This document shows, piece by piece, positions 30,601 through 44,200 of a stretch of 60,000 nt of DNA. Each line of letters starts with the position of its first letter. Within the stretch, counting starts at the first letter, position 1. Position numbers and translations under genes: made by a program. The DNA is from Branchiostoma floridae (taxonomy: Eukaryota; Chordata; Leptocardii; Amphioxiformes; Branchiostomatidae). The stretch is from the NCBI RefSeq assembly GCF_000003815.2, contig NC_049988.1, positions 23,243,488-23,303,487 of the forward strand. Direction: 5' to 3'. Below the pieces are notes generated by a model, which had not been told where the DNA came from, did not search any database, and worked only from the letters and a program-made list of their open reading frames with translations.

Positions 30601-33600
30601 CGGTTTAATAATTTTCTTGGTAAACACTTTTGTTTCCTATAGCATTAACATCTTATATAACATAATGTAGCATTCATGATTAAATATTCATAATTTATGC
30701 TAATTTGATGACGTAACTGGTCAAAATCCAAGATGGCAGCCCATGTCATAAGCGAAAATGGTAAAATAGGTTATTATCACTCGAATTTTGCCACTACTTT
30801 GTAGTTTTTACCAAATACATTACAATGGTAATTTGTAGTCCGTTCTTATTGTATTTTTGGGTTACATGTCGAAAATAATGTATTTTAAAACATTTAAGTT
30901 TGACGATCCAAGATGAGGGTTCTCAAAGGATAGCTAAAATAGATTTGACTTCATTTTCTGACAAGGCATTAATATCAATTCGGATGCCATTGACAACAAA
31001 AGTCTTACCTACCTTAGCAGACGTATAAGTTAGACACCCAATTTGCTAACTTTTTGTTTGATACCTTTAGGATACCATAATATAATGTACCGGTTTAGAT
31101 GGTTATCGCCCATAACATCATCTTAATGGCGTCATAATTACCCCATATTACTTCATAGAAGTAGAGACAGACGGTGTTGTCAAGACACCAGAATTAAAGA
31201 AGTGATTAAGACTTATAAATACATAATCCCTGCAAATTTGGTGATCGTAGACCAAGCCGTTCGGATTTAGTGAGGGGAGGGTGCAAAATGTGTGTTTTGT
31301 TGTCTTTTCAGTAACACTTTTACATTCTGTATGATATACCCAGTATGAAATCGATGGAAACAAATCCGTTAGGACGCAGTGAGAGCTCAGCGCAATCGCC
31401 GTCTAGTGGAAAGGGGGCTTATTAGCAAAGTTAATTTTTTTCTCCCTGAAAAATAACAACGGGGCACTAGGGCATTAGCTACATTACCATTGCAGCAGAT
31501 TGATAACATACATTTTAAATGAATAGGGAGAGTGACAGTGGTAGAGAAATCAAAGAGTGTACGTAATAATTACTTTCAGTTACAACATGGAAGTAAATCT
31601 GAATCACAACTAATGTCAGAAAGATCTAACTCTAAATTGTTTGATGTCGGTAAGGTATTTCCTCCATCTAAATACTTCCAACTACCTACAAAACTGCAGA
31701 CAGTATATATATAGGTTGTGATATCAATGATCTAGTACCATTTGAGGCTGAGGTAGTGGGCCTTGGGAAAGTGACCACTGACATGGATGTACGAGAGGCG
31801 TCACAGCAGATGTACCTTTTATGCCAAGTATTACCATGATACAGTATCTAAATCTCTGAGCACAATCAATAGAGGGTAGAAGACGTTCCTGAGGAAATGG
31901 TTTACTGAAAGCAGAAAGAGGCATGGACAGACAGAGAAGGAAAACCCAAAGACAGAATACAATGAGTTGTTTTAAAAAGAAAAGTGAACTCGTATATACG
32001 CAGAGGACCCAGAGTAAAGGCAAACCCTGGAGAAACGAACAGAAGGTGGGGGTGACTAGGATATAAGACAAAGTAGAGACCCTGGACTATACATGACAAA
32101 TTCCAACAAAGCTTGGGCAAGCTGGGCTCTATTACTTTCCTTTCAAATTGGAAATGTACAAACATTTTCCAAGTAAGACCTTTCATCCACTGTTACTAGT
32201 ACACAACAAGAGTTAGGGCACACAAATGACAGTGAGAGTAGCATAAAAGGCAGTACAGTAACGGCAGGGATGTAATTTATATAATATATTTACATAATTA
32301 ACTATCTTACTAGCAATTCTACTGCGGATTTAATTGTTCAAAGTAAAAAAAAAAACTTTTGATGCAACTAACATGTACACCTTTCCAGGAAAAGTTATAT
32401 TCAGATTTTGGCTCAATGTGAAATTTGGGTGCAAAAGTGTCGTTTGAGGCTGTTTTGAAAGCAGAAAAAGTAAATTATACACATGTATTGGAAACATAAC
32501 ATTTTACATGGCAACTAGATCTATTGTATACTACCAGGAAAAGGTGTAGGCAATGGCAAAGACTTCTAGATTTAAAAAAAAATGACCACATGTAATGTGC
32601 CATATTTCACAAATGTGCATAGTACAGGCACTACTAGTGTCAAATTTGAAATCTATCTTCAAGTTAGCTATTCTTTGAGAAACCTCATCTTGGATCGTCA
32701 AACTTAAATGTTTTAAATTGCATTATTTTTGACATATAACCACAAAATGCAATAAGATCGGACTACAAATATCCCTAGGAATGTATATAGTAAAAACTAC
32801 AATATAGTGGCAAAATTCGAGTGATAATAACCTATTTTACGATTTCGCTTATGACATGGGCTGCCATCTTGGATTTTGACCAATTACGTCATCAAATTAG
32901 CATAAATTATTAATATTTAATCGTGAATGCTAAATGATATTTTATAAGATGTTGATGCTATATATATGAAACAAGAGTGTTTACCAAGAAAACCATAAAA
33001 CCGCAATGTTTAAGCCGAAATTAGAGAATTTTGTAAACTATGCCTGTCATCAACCCGTTGCCATGGCAACAAAAATTATCACAAACTTATTTTATTCTCT
33101 TAAAGTTGTTGCCAAGTAAATTTTAGGAGAATTCAACAAGTTTGGAGGTCCTCGCACACGTCGTTAAGCAGTTACATGACGGCAAGCATTCCTCTAAATC
33201 ACCATATGGCTGTTCCCTATTGCATATAATGCAAATTAGTTTTTCGGGTGAGGTGGGGGGTTTATTTTGAGATACGACTTTACTTTTTGTATCCAAAGTC
33301 TTGTATTGATGGTGTTAACCATTTCCCAAGTGGGTGTCCAAAAATTTTGACTTTGCCATTTATCGACCCCCCCTTACTCACATTTTATATCATTAACAAT
33401 CGAATAAGTAGAAGAAAGGATTGATTGAAACTGCTAGGCAAGAAAGGGTTTGCAAGAGACGTCCATACTAGTAACGATTATTACATGACTACAACTGGCT
33501 TTGAGGCAGTCATTAATCGTTCATCTATCGGTTCATGTGGGGTATAGCACTAGCACTGTTTCTGCAGCGCTCAGTTTTGGAACGTTGTAAGTTCCGTCAG

Positions 33601-36600
33601 GAGAGTGTGGAGATTGTAACATGACCAAATGTGCCAGAAAAGATTCGGATCGGAATATCATGGTTTGACATCTATGTAATAATATTCGTCATAACAGCAA
33701 TTACTCAAACTGGCCATAAATATGAAGTTGGCAACCTTTACTAGGCTGCACAGAAAGCTAAAAATATAGTAGAAATAATTGGACGACAAAATACCAACGT
33801 CTGAAATCCAGATTCCGAACCGAACGTTCTACCAGTCACGACACACACGACGCCACGCACTACAGGATGCAGAATCATCTTATAAGACTTCGTCTTTCCG
33901 GTAACGGTGATAAAACGGGCGATGAGATGACAGTTTCCTATGGCAACCCTCTTCACAAAACCCTTAATGTGCAATCATAAGTACCTAATTGTTGCCGTCG
34001 AATCTTTGAATTACTATGTGGGCTGGCAGAATAAAAGGCACCACAGGAAAACTCTCGAACATGATTGTACTAATGGTTCAAGCACAGGATGTAACGTTAT
34101 ATTTCTATATATGTAACATGTATTTTTCTCTCCCAGGCTTAGCCCTTGGCAATAGCCTATGACAAGTTGGGCAGCCCTGGCTGTTTCTAAACAGTTGAAC
34201 AAACAAATAAATGAATGGGATTTAACATTTAAATTTACCACTATTCTATGACAACCAACTGACATCACCCGGGCTTCTGCCACATGGTAATGCCTCTCCA
34301 ACCAATGCAATTTTATGGGCCTATTTAGTGTCCCTGCTTCAAAATACAACCTTAATTACTCGATTGTTATCGATGGGTCCTGGAAAGCAGGAAAAAACTC
34401 CAGACGTTAAAGGAAAAACTCTTGAATCATCAATTGGTGATGCAGGAAGAGGATGGCACTTCTATCGTCATGACGCATTTTGTTACCTTAGGCATTTCAC
34501 AAAAACACTAATGTACAATCATAAGCACATAATTGCTACCGCCAAACCATTGAATTCCTTCCTAAGTGGGCTTGCATAGTAAAAGACTTCAAACGTCAGA
34601 GGAAAATTCTTGAACCTCCACTTATACCGTGAGAACAGGATGTAACATTAAAATTCACCACACTCCATTCTATGACGACTCGACTTTATTGTCAAATAAA
34701 TGACAGCTATCGCACCACGATGGAATAAAAGATATTGATTTGAACCTCAAACGAAAAAAGCTCGAACCGTTTCATAATATTTGAAACAGGGCGCACAATT
34801 GATATTCATGTCCCTTTTTTATATAAATCAGGCTGCTTCACAAACCAATATGTACAATAATTATTACCCGATAGAGCTGATTCATCAAAGGAATGTGAAC
34901 CTCAAACGAAAAGTTGAAAAGTTCCCGAATGTTTGATACATGTTGCTTAGCGGCAAACAAAAAGCTCAACATCTTTAATCTTCTTTCTTGTACGGAAACA
35001 GGAAATGGGTGTAAAATTTCTGACTCACCGCTATAAAAACTCAGTTCCAAAAACCTCAGTTAAATCATTGATTGCCGACACTTATTGTCAGAATAAAGAA
35101 TTGGGTTGATAATTTACATTTGCGACCCATTTTTAATGACAGCCGGCTTCACAACCATGTCTAATTACCAGCATGTCTCATTCTTATAGCTGATTCAATC
35201 GAGTGTTTGATACTGGACGCTCCAACATCTCTAATCTTTTTTTTTTTTTTACTCAATGGTCACCACGTAACAAGGCCTGAAGGCCACTCAATGTTACGGG
35301 TTACATGATTGGAACTGTAACAGCAGCTCTTCGCCCTAGGTCAGAAACATCATGATTGAGACCAGCCCAATTGTTCACTATGAGTGAGGACTAACTGACC
35401 CAATAGGCGAAGCAGGGGTTACGAGGGCTGCTCGGGAGATTCCCTACCCCTATTTTTGGCCGGAATGGTTTGATCCGCTCGGGTGGATGTTCGCACATGT
35501 GGCGGGTTCTTTAACGTGCTTGGGGTGTTCTCTCCCCAAACACGGGACCTCCATTTAACGTCCTATCCGTAGGACGGCCCGAGCCGAAGCTGGGTACTCA
35601 TTTTCACTTGAGTGAAGTGAGGAAAGTCGTGTAAAGTGCCTTTCCCAAGGGCACAAGATCGGTAACACAGCAGGCGGATTTGAACCTGCAACCTCTCGGT
35701 CACGGGCCGAAGAACTGCCATTGCGCTAGCGCTACACGGTCCCACTAAATGAATTATATGGGAATATGGGAACATTGAAATTTGTGGCCCATATTTTTCT
35801 GACAAAAAATCACTGATTCTGATTGCTGTTTTCTTAGACGTTTATCAGAAAATGGTAGTAATAAATTTGAGATCAATTTGACACCAGCAAAAACGAGTCA
35901 GATTTGGGGAGGAATGAAAAACGCTGGTCATGATTCGTACAAGAATTTTGACAAAAGCGGAAACTGACGAAAGAAAATATGTCGACTGCTTTAGTTTTAT
36001 GGCATAAGGTTGCTCTTGAGCCACCCCGAATATTCAAGTATTCACGTATAATAGTTCATTATTTAAATATTCCTGTGTTTAAGGTTCAAACAGACGAGCT
36101 GTAGCAATACAGGACCGCATAGTTAGAATCCCAAATACCGGTCCCAAGCCAACACAAAGCTTGACGATGCCAAGGTGCGTGTTGAAAATAAAATGCAAAG
36201 TTTCGCCCTCAGCATAATTCAGAATCCCAAATACCGGTCGCAAGTCAACACGAAAATTAACATTGCCAACGCGTAATGGAAAATGAAATTCCAAGTTTCA
36301 CCGTCGGCAAAATGGCATATCAGACGCCCAGGGCTTTACACTGAAGGTCAGAGTATGTCACGAATTCATGAGAAGCAGAAATAACTAAGATTGGTATGCG
36401 AGGTTGAATATTGCCCTGTAGAGCGCTGCACTGATATATTCATAGCGCTTATTGGAAACGCGCCGGTCGTACCAGCGCACAAGTAGAATTTATCCCTTCT
36501 AATTAGGTCACATTTTCAAACCTGGGCCTGACCGGGCTGTTTGCTCGAAAAGTTAAATTGTGCATCAAGAAATATGCAGAAATTGTTTGCTCATTTACAA

Positions 36601-39600
36601 GAGTTCTTTAAATGTTTTGCGCGTTTTGTTGTCTTTTTGTATCCTACTTTTCGTTCCCACATACTACCCGGCCGGGCTCCGGGTATGGAAATGTGGCCTA
36701 AGCATAACCGGTGCAATGGCCGAGTGGGTAGAGTGTTCGCCTTGCTGTCGGTAGGTCGTGGGTTGGATCCCGTCAAAACATGCATATTATATATGTTGTG
36801 TGATCTTTGCTTCAATCATTATTGGAATGTGGAATAAGATGTAAAAGTAAGGTTTTAAGAGACAACAAAACACAGTGTAGAATGATGTGTAATTTTTCCG
36901 GTGCGATCTGTTAAATCTAAATCGCTCAGTAGTCGCAGATTCTATCGGAAAGGGGTTGAAATGAAAACAATGTAAATAAATAAACTAAAAAAACATACAT
37001 CGCACAACTAGAAAGGATTGTAGTACATACGAAAAACTAAAATATGGTTACAAAATGCAAGCATAGTAGTTGTATTTCAGAAAGGAAGATCTAGTCATGG
37101 CAATAGATATAAATTTGCACAACCAAAAATAGATTGTTACGGCGTACATACATGTACAGTCCCGCAATTTCGTAGTAGGAACAGAATACAATTATTAGTT
37201 ATTGTATTTCAGAAATGTAGACGTTGTCATGGCAATAGAATAAAACATTGTTATGGCACACAGATGGCCTCGCACTTATAATTGCATTTCAGGACGTTGC
37301 CATGGCAATGAGGGTAATAATAATCAACAGAGTGCGTGCGCGGCTTGAAAAGGTCAGATAGGATTTCCTTCAATCCGGGAAGGGAACTCTACACGGGGTC
37401 CAGCCGTGCGCGCCGGATGGTTGGTGAACAGAGAGGTGGCCTGAGGAGGAGACTGCTGGGTTTGAATATATGTTTTATGCTTTATTCCTGAATTGTATAA
37501 GTTTAGAATTAGACATTGCTTAACAATGCTATTCAAGTTCGCCCCCCCCCCCAAAAAAAGATCAAGTACTCAATCATTATCCACAATTTTATGTCTTACT
37601 TTTAGTATTTAATGTCAGGCTTGTTTTTATCCTATGTCTGTATATCTTTGGGGGAGTCGGCCTCGTAGAGAAACTTGATTTCTGTTGCCGACTCGCCCCA
37701 GATGGTACACAATCTGAGAAGTGGAATAAATAAATAAATAAAAAAATAAATAAAAAACACACACGCAGGAATACGTTGATGATCGCTGGACATCCAGGTA
37801 ATAAGATACGACAAAAAGCAATTACTTAAGCAACTGGATATGATTCTGGAAACGATCAGCTGTTTCAGGTATCATATGCATCCACTACCTTTCGCCAGTG
37901 AGATCTGTTGAAAAACAGGAATAACAAAAAAATCGCCGTTTATTTTAGCGGATTGGTTTGGCCCAATGCAATCCGCCACGTGGAAAAACGAATACGATAT
38001 GCACAAAGGTCATTTTAAGTAGGACGCTTTCTAGTTAGCTGATAGCGCAATGGGGCTTCGTTGAGGATCTCTGGATCAGCCAAACACCGGGTTTCTCAAA
38101 ATAACCCTTGTTGATACCATTAGGTATGTTGGGTTCTTCAATGTGCAGAGCCTTGCCGTCTGTGTTCCCCCTCATATATCGGACCAAATACTGTAAATGC
38201 ATTTAAGTTCGCGGGGATTTAATTTCGCGGTAGCGGGAAAACGGACTTTTCGCGGTGGTTTTAAGTTCGCGGTAACACCATGGACTGCAGTCTAATACCA
38301 TTATAGAAAAATGTTCGCGGTGGTTTTAAGTTCGCGGTGAAGTGGTCACCGCGAAAACCGCGAACATTTATGCATTTACAGTATATTGATTAGAGGGTTG
38401 TCCAGTTGTTTATTTATTTATTTATTTATTTGGATTCTCCACTCTGACAATGGAGGGTATGGCGGAACAGGTGTCAATGGACACCTTTTCGAAGCCGCCA
38501 TACCTACAACATAACGATGATACATCAAATCATAATACACATAAATACAAGAACAAATATCATTATCAATGTAAAGTTCAAATCAGGATGAATCAACTTT
38601 ACAGCACACATACATTATTGAGTCCAAATCTATGAAATACATGTAGATATACATGTAGTCATAATATAGGGCAATTATCGTGGCCTTATGGCAATTGTTC
38701 CTTTGAGGACTTCCTTCATATCATCTAAATACTCATCTGAGAAATGAGGTTGATGTAACGCGCTCGAACAAGCACCTCCTCGAACATTGTGGCGTCGGGC
38801 GTGGCGTAACTGGTAGAGCGTTCGGCTCGGAACCTAGAGGTTCTGAGTTCGATCCCCGCCGTGCCACGCCCCGACGTTGTGCCCTTGGGAAAGGCACTTT
38901 ACACGACCTTCCTCACTTCACCCAGGTGTAAAAATGAGTACCTTTTGTCTGTACATACCGTGTATTTGGCACTGTTAATATAAGTTACCAAAACTTGAGT
39001 GCAGTGCCACATTGTCCCAGTCTGTACAAAAAGCAAAATAGGAAAAAAAATGGGTCCCCCATTTTACGTCCCTTCCGAAAGACAACATAGCTCAAACCAA
39101 GTTGCCCAATACCACGATTCGAACCTCAACTGAGTCCCATTAGCTAAATGTTGAAGCTGCTACAGTTTAGCTACAGGGACACCCTGATAAGGCCTACGTC
39201 ACATTTCCTACCCGGGGCCCGGCAGAACTGTTTGCGGAAACGAAATATCAAGTCCAATTAATATGCACAAGTTCAATTAATATGCACAAGGCATGCTCTT
39301 CAATTATTTTTGGTCATTATTTTGTTTTTGTTGTCTTCTATATCGTACTTTTCGTTCCCAAAACTGTCCGGCAGGGCCCTTTTGTGGAGACGTGACGTTA
39401 GCATAATATAACACGCATATGTAACATAAGTTCCTATAACCTGCTGCTGAATCATTTTTGCTCCTTGTTTTATTTTTGTCTTTTATATCCTACTTTTCGT
39501 TCCCAAAAACTGTCCTACCAGGCACCCGGACCAGGCTCTTTTGTGGAAATGTGACGTTAGCATAATATAGCATGCATATATGTAACTAACGTTACATAGT

Positions 39601-41185
39601 TCCTGCCATACCTCAAACCTGTTAGAGGGCTGTCCGGTCGTTCCCGCCAAAACCTCCTTCACGTTGTCCATGTCCGTGTCCTCATCTGACCCCTCTTTGT
39701 TCCCGCTCAGACGGGCCAGCATCTTGAGGTCATTGACCTTCTTGTGTTGCGTCACGTCGCCCACCACGGCCACCGCCACCCTGGTGGAGGCACAGCCCAT
39801 CCCGCGGCCTCCCGTACCTGACACGTCACTGCTGACGTCACCGCTGACGTCAACCGCGCCAACCCAGCGGCGCCCTGAAACAATCCGGACAGGTGATCGG
39901 AATCAGCGCGGGATGCTTAATAACACTCGAACACACCGCGTTAGGAACTATATTAGATACATCTTTTATCACTAATATATTGAACACACTGTGACATATG
40001 GGTGTGTTATCTGTAAGCTACTAGGCGTTTTCTAATTGTCTTGTAATGATATGACTTTGTGTATGTATTAAGTTAACGTCTACATTTGTTATTCAAGTGT
40101 GTTGAGTGTATTAGACACACATGGAACACACACTGCAATATTGGCTTGTGATTTTAAGCTACTAGCGCATTTTCTAATTGTGCTTAATGATATCCCTGTG
40201 TATATGTATTAACGTGTACAGTTGTTAGTCAAGTGTATTAAAAACATGCTTCTATCACTAATACGCTGAACACACACTGATTTGACATAGCTGCGTGTGA
40301 TCTTTAAGCTACTGGTGCATTTTATAATCGTGCCTAATGATATTTCTGTGTGTATGTATGTGCACAAGTTGAACACACAGTGACATATGGGAGTGTACAT
40401 TTGTAAGGTAAGTGTATATATTATTAAATACATGCTTATAAATACCACTAATACGCTGAACATACACTGACATATGGGCGTGTGATCTTTAAACTACTGG
40501 TACATTTTGTAATTGTGCTTAATGCGATATTTGTGTGGGCATCCTTATATCAACCAGTAATTTCATTGGTAAAAAAGATAAGGTTAAAACAGTCTGCCTT
40601 AAGCATATATCCTACGTGTGCTTGCTACAATTCCCGTTTGTATGTAGTATGGTGTATAATTGTACGTATCAAATACGTGCTTTAGTCTGTGATACAATGA
40701 CATACGTGCGTCTTAATTTTACTCATCTATAGGCCAAACATCCACCACGAAACAGCCATATTACTGGTAAAATAGAATAGGGAAAACCCCTAGTCTGCCC
40801 CCGGTACGTTTTCGAAGTATGCATAATGATATTCAGTGTCTAAGTATTGACGTCACTCTGCGTATGTTTGCAATTGCTACCTGAGGGGAAGTCACGTTTC
40901 AGAGCAGAAATCAGGAAAGACAGATAGCTTTTCGACTTCGTCAGTTAGCAATCAGCGAACGCACCGGGGCCACTCTTAGAGAAGGCTCAACTCATCACAC
41001 AGTGGCGCCTCTTTCAGAAAGACAATCAAACCTGGCTAGGCAACCACCTCCTGTTACAAACAAATTCTGACATGTTCTACAGAAATAACTTTTTCAGTAA
41101 CTGTTATGGCTTATTATACAGGTAGAGGTTTTAATGTATATGTATATATTTTCTGTGTATCTATGGGGTTTTAACCTGAAATAAA

Positions 41186-41233
<48 letters not shown>

Positions 41234-41234
41234 T

Positions 41235-41298
<64 letters not shown>

Positions 41299-44200
41299 CC
41301 AAACAAAAATAAAACCGCCCCGTCCAATTTACGGCACATAAGAAAACATGTCTCAACCTCGCTCTGCTAGTTAAACCCAACCTGTCCTCAGCAATCTACC
41401 ATCCTCGACACGATTTTTCCACCTGAGTTTTAGTTTGTTTACTTGTTTATTTGAATTTATGACAGTGTGATGTTGAGGGGGGGGGGGGCAAAACAGGTGC
41501 TCACACACCTTCGCAAGTTGCTCTCCCGCATATAGAAGCATCAACAAAACAATGAAAACAGTACATCAAGAAATACACAGAGCATATAAAGTAGCAAGGC
41601 ACAGTCCATATACATAACAAAATATAACGTGCAAAAACGTTAGTGCGGCCTTGAAGCTAAACAGAAACTACACCCACAAGAGTGGTTACTGAATCCAGAC
41701 ATGCTTGACTGTATTGTGTGTTGACATTAAAATATTCCTAGGCCTTTCTGTAAGTTAAGTATACAAGTCACCAAATGCCAACCATCACTATATGGTACTT
41801 AGATTACCCGGCTTGAGAGTTGACATTTAAACTGTTGACGGTAAAGATGTATTCCGTTGCGAAGACGAAATTCAAAGCCAGGGATATAATGTTACATAGC
41901 AGGATGTATGGATTACCAAATTTTTCCAGGAAATTCGGCAGTTTGACGTCAAACATTAAGTTTCGTGCGTATCCAATCACGGCCGTTGATAACTCCAGGG
42001 CTATAAGGTAGGTACGTGCAGGATTCGTGAATCCAGGAAAAATGGATGAATTGACGATAAACAATCTTAATTTCGTACGTATGTGATCACGAGCGGAGAT
42101 AATTGTGATATCAGGGCTATCATTGAAGCTTCTGTAAATGGATTTAAGTTCGCGGGGATTTGTTTTCGAGGCAGCGGGGAAAAAGTACTTTTCGCGGTGG
42201 TTTTAAGTTCGCGGTAGCACCATGCACTGTAGTCTCTTACTTTGTCACGGAAAAATGTTCGCGGTGGTTTTAAGTTCGTGGTGAAGCCGAAAACCGCAAA
42301 CGTCAAACCATCGCGAAAGTTTCTGCATTTACAGTGCTCCAGGATTTATGATGTACCCGATGATCAATGAAAATGTGGCAAATTGACCTTCAAAATATGT
42401 ATCGTTCGCGCATGTATTCAGGGCTAGGTGCAAGTCAAGCACCAAGGCTATAAAGTTAAATACATGATTCGTGGGTAACCAAATACTCCAGGAAAATTTG
42501 GAAAATTGACATCAATCATTTTGTTTCGTGCTTATGTTTTCACTTCCGACGTTTAATTGACCCTAAACATTCTTAGTGCTTATGTATCTCCGGCCAGAGA
42601 AAACACTAGCATATCAGGGCTATGAATTTCGAAGTCACGTATAGGATCTATTGATTACAAAGTCCTACAGGAAACATTGTCATAATGTCTTTTTGTCTCG
42701 TGCGTATATATATTCAAGGAGGAAAGTCCAGCACAGAGGATACGGGTTATGTAGCAGGGTTGATGCTATACGAACGTACCCAATCAAATTTGCCCAATTA
42801 ACACTTCCTAACGTAATCATATCCCGGCATTAGCGTTAATTGTATGAACATAATACCCACGGAAACGAGCTCAATTTACCCCGGGAACATTTCATGTCAT
42901 TCCATCTTATTTATTCATTTAACAGAACTTGCCTTTTCCATGACTTCTACTTGCAGTGACGTATTCTGTCCTTGGCGATACAGAAGGAGCCTTGGATGTC
43001 TACGTGACTTGGAAATGTACACACGGAATATCATGATGCAAAAATATGCCAACTTTGATGCTACGGGGGTTAGGCCTTGGTTAAGCCATGAATTACATCA
43101 TGTAACGTTATTTACATTCCTGGAATAGTAGCCTTGAACCTTTCAGAGATCGCCTAGCTGCTCGAGTTTTTCCCTGTTGTGAAAATGCTCACACGAAATA
43201 TCATGATGCAAAAATATGCAAAGCTTGACGCTCCGGGGTTTGGGCCTTGGTTAAGCCATGAATTTCAAGATGTCACGTTATGTACCTCACCGGAATAAAA
43301 ATTAGAGTCTTGCATATATATATTTGCGTAGAATGATATGTTAGTGTCAACTTCCCAAGTCTTCTTTAGCTACAGGCTAGTTGGCCAGCCCTGGCTGTGC
43401 GTGCTGAACAGCCAAACCGATAGATAAGGAAAAAAGATGACAAATATTCTCAGGTAGAAATACTGAATATCGTCTGTGACAAATACTGTATATATACCAA
43501 TAATAGTCACATATACTATCATCACGTTCCTATAACTCACCTGTGTGTTACACAGCACCTTCTCCAGGTGTCGGCGGCACTTTGATGACCCAGGTACGCA
43601 GAGACACGCTCTCTCCCACCTGTGAAGCACCTGTACGTGCAGAGCGGTGACGGAATCACTGATGACAGCCCCGTCTGTCAATAATGCACTGTGTGTTTTA
43701 GGTCACCTTCCCAGGTGTCAGCGGCACTTTGATGTCCAAAGCACGTACCTGAAACACCTGTCCGTACGGCAGCCACACCTGTCTGTAATGCACGCGCCTT
43801 GATCTCAGCAATCTCAGTAAGAACCGTCACCAGGTGTCAGCGCCACTTTGATGTCTAAAGCACGGTGGTCTCACCTCCACCTTAAACAACTGTCCTTACG
43901 ACAGCGCCGTCTGTCTGTGTTGCACCTGTGTGTTAGAGAGCACCTTCCTAGGTTTCGGCGGCACTTTGATGTCTCTCTCCCCCACCTGAAACACCTGTCC
44001 GTATTGCAGCCCCGTCTGTCTGTGATTCACGCGCCTTGATATAAAAAAAGAACTATCCCCAGGTGTCGGCAGCACTTTGATGTCTCCAGCACGGTTTCAA
44101 CCTCACCTGAAACACCTGTCCTTATAACAGCCCCGTCTGTCTGTGTTGCACGCGCCTTGATCTCAGTAAGAACCGTCCCCAGGTATCGGCAGCACTTTGA

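Noticed and set aside
38805-38875. possible functional tRNA gene with 7-bp acceptor stem
   Set aside because: The SINE body follows directly and the anticodon arm is irregular, so it is a SINE head.
41094-41380. open frames with Phe-Leu-Ser repeats
   Set aside because: Direct translation of the (GAAA)n microsatellite.
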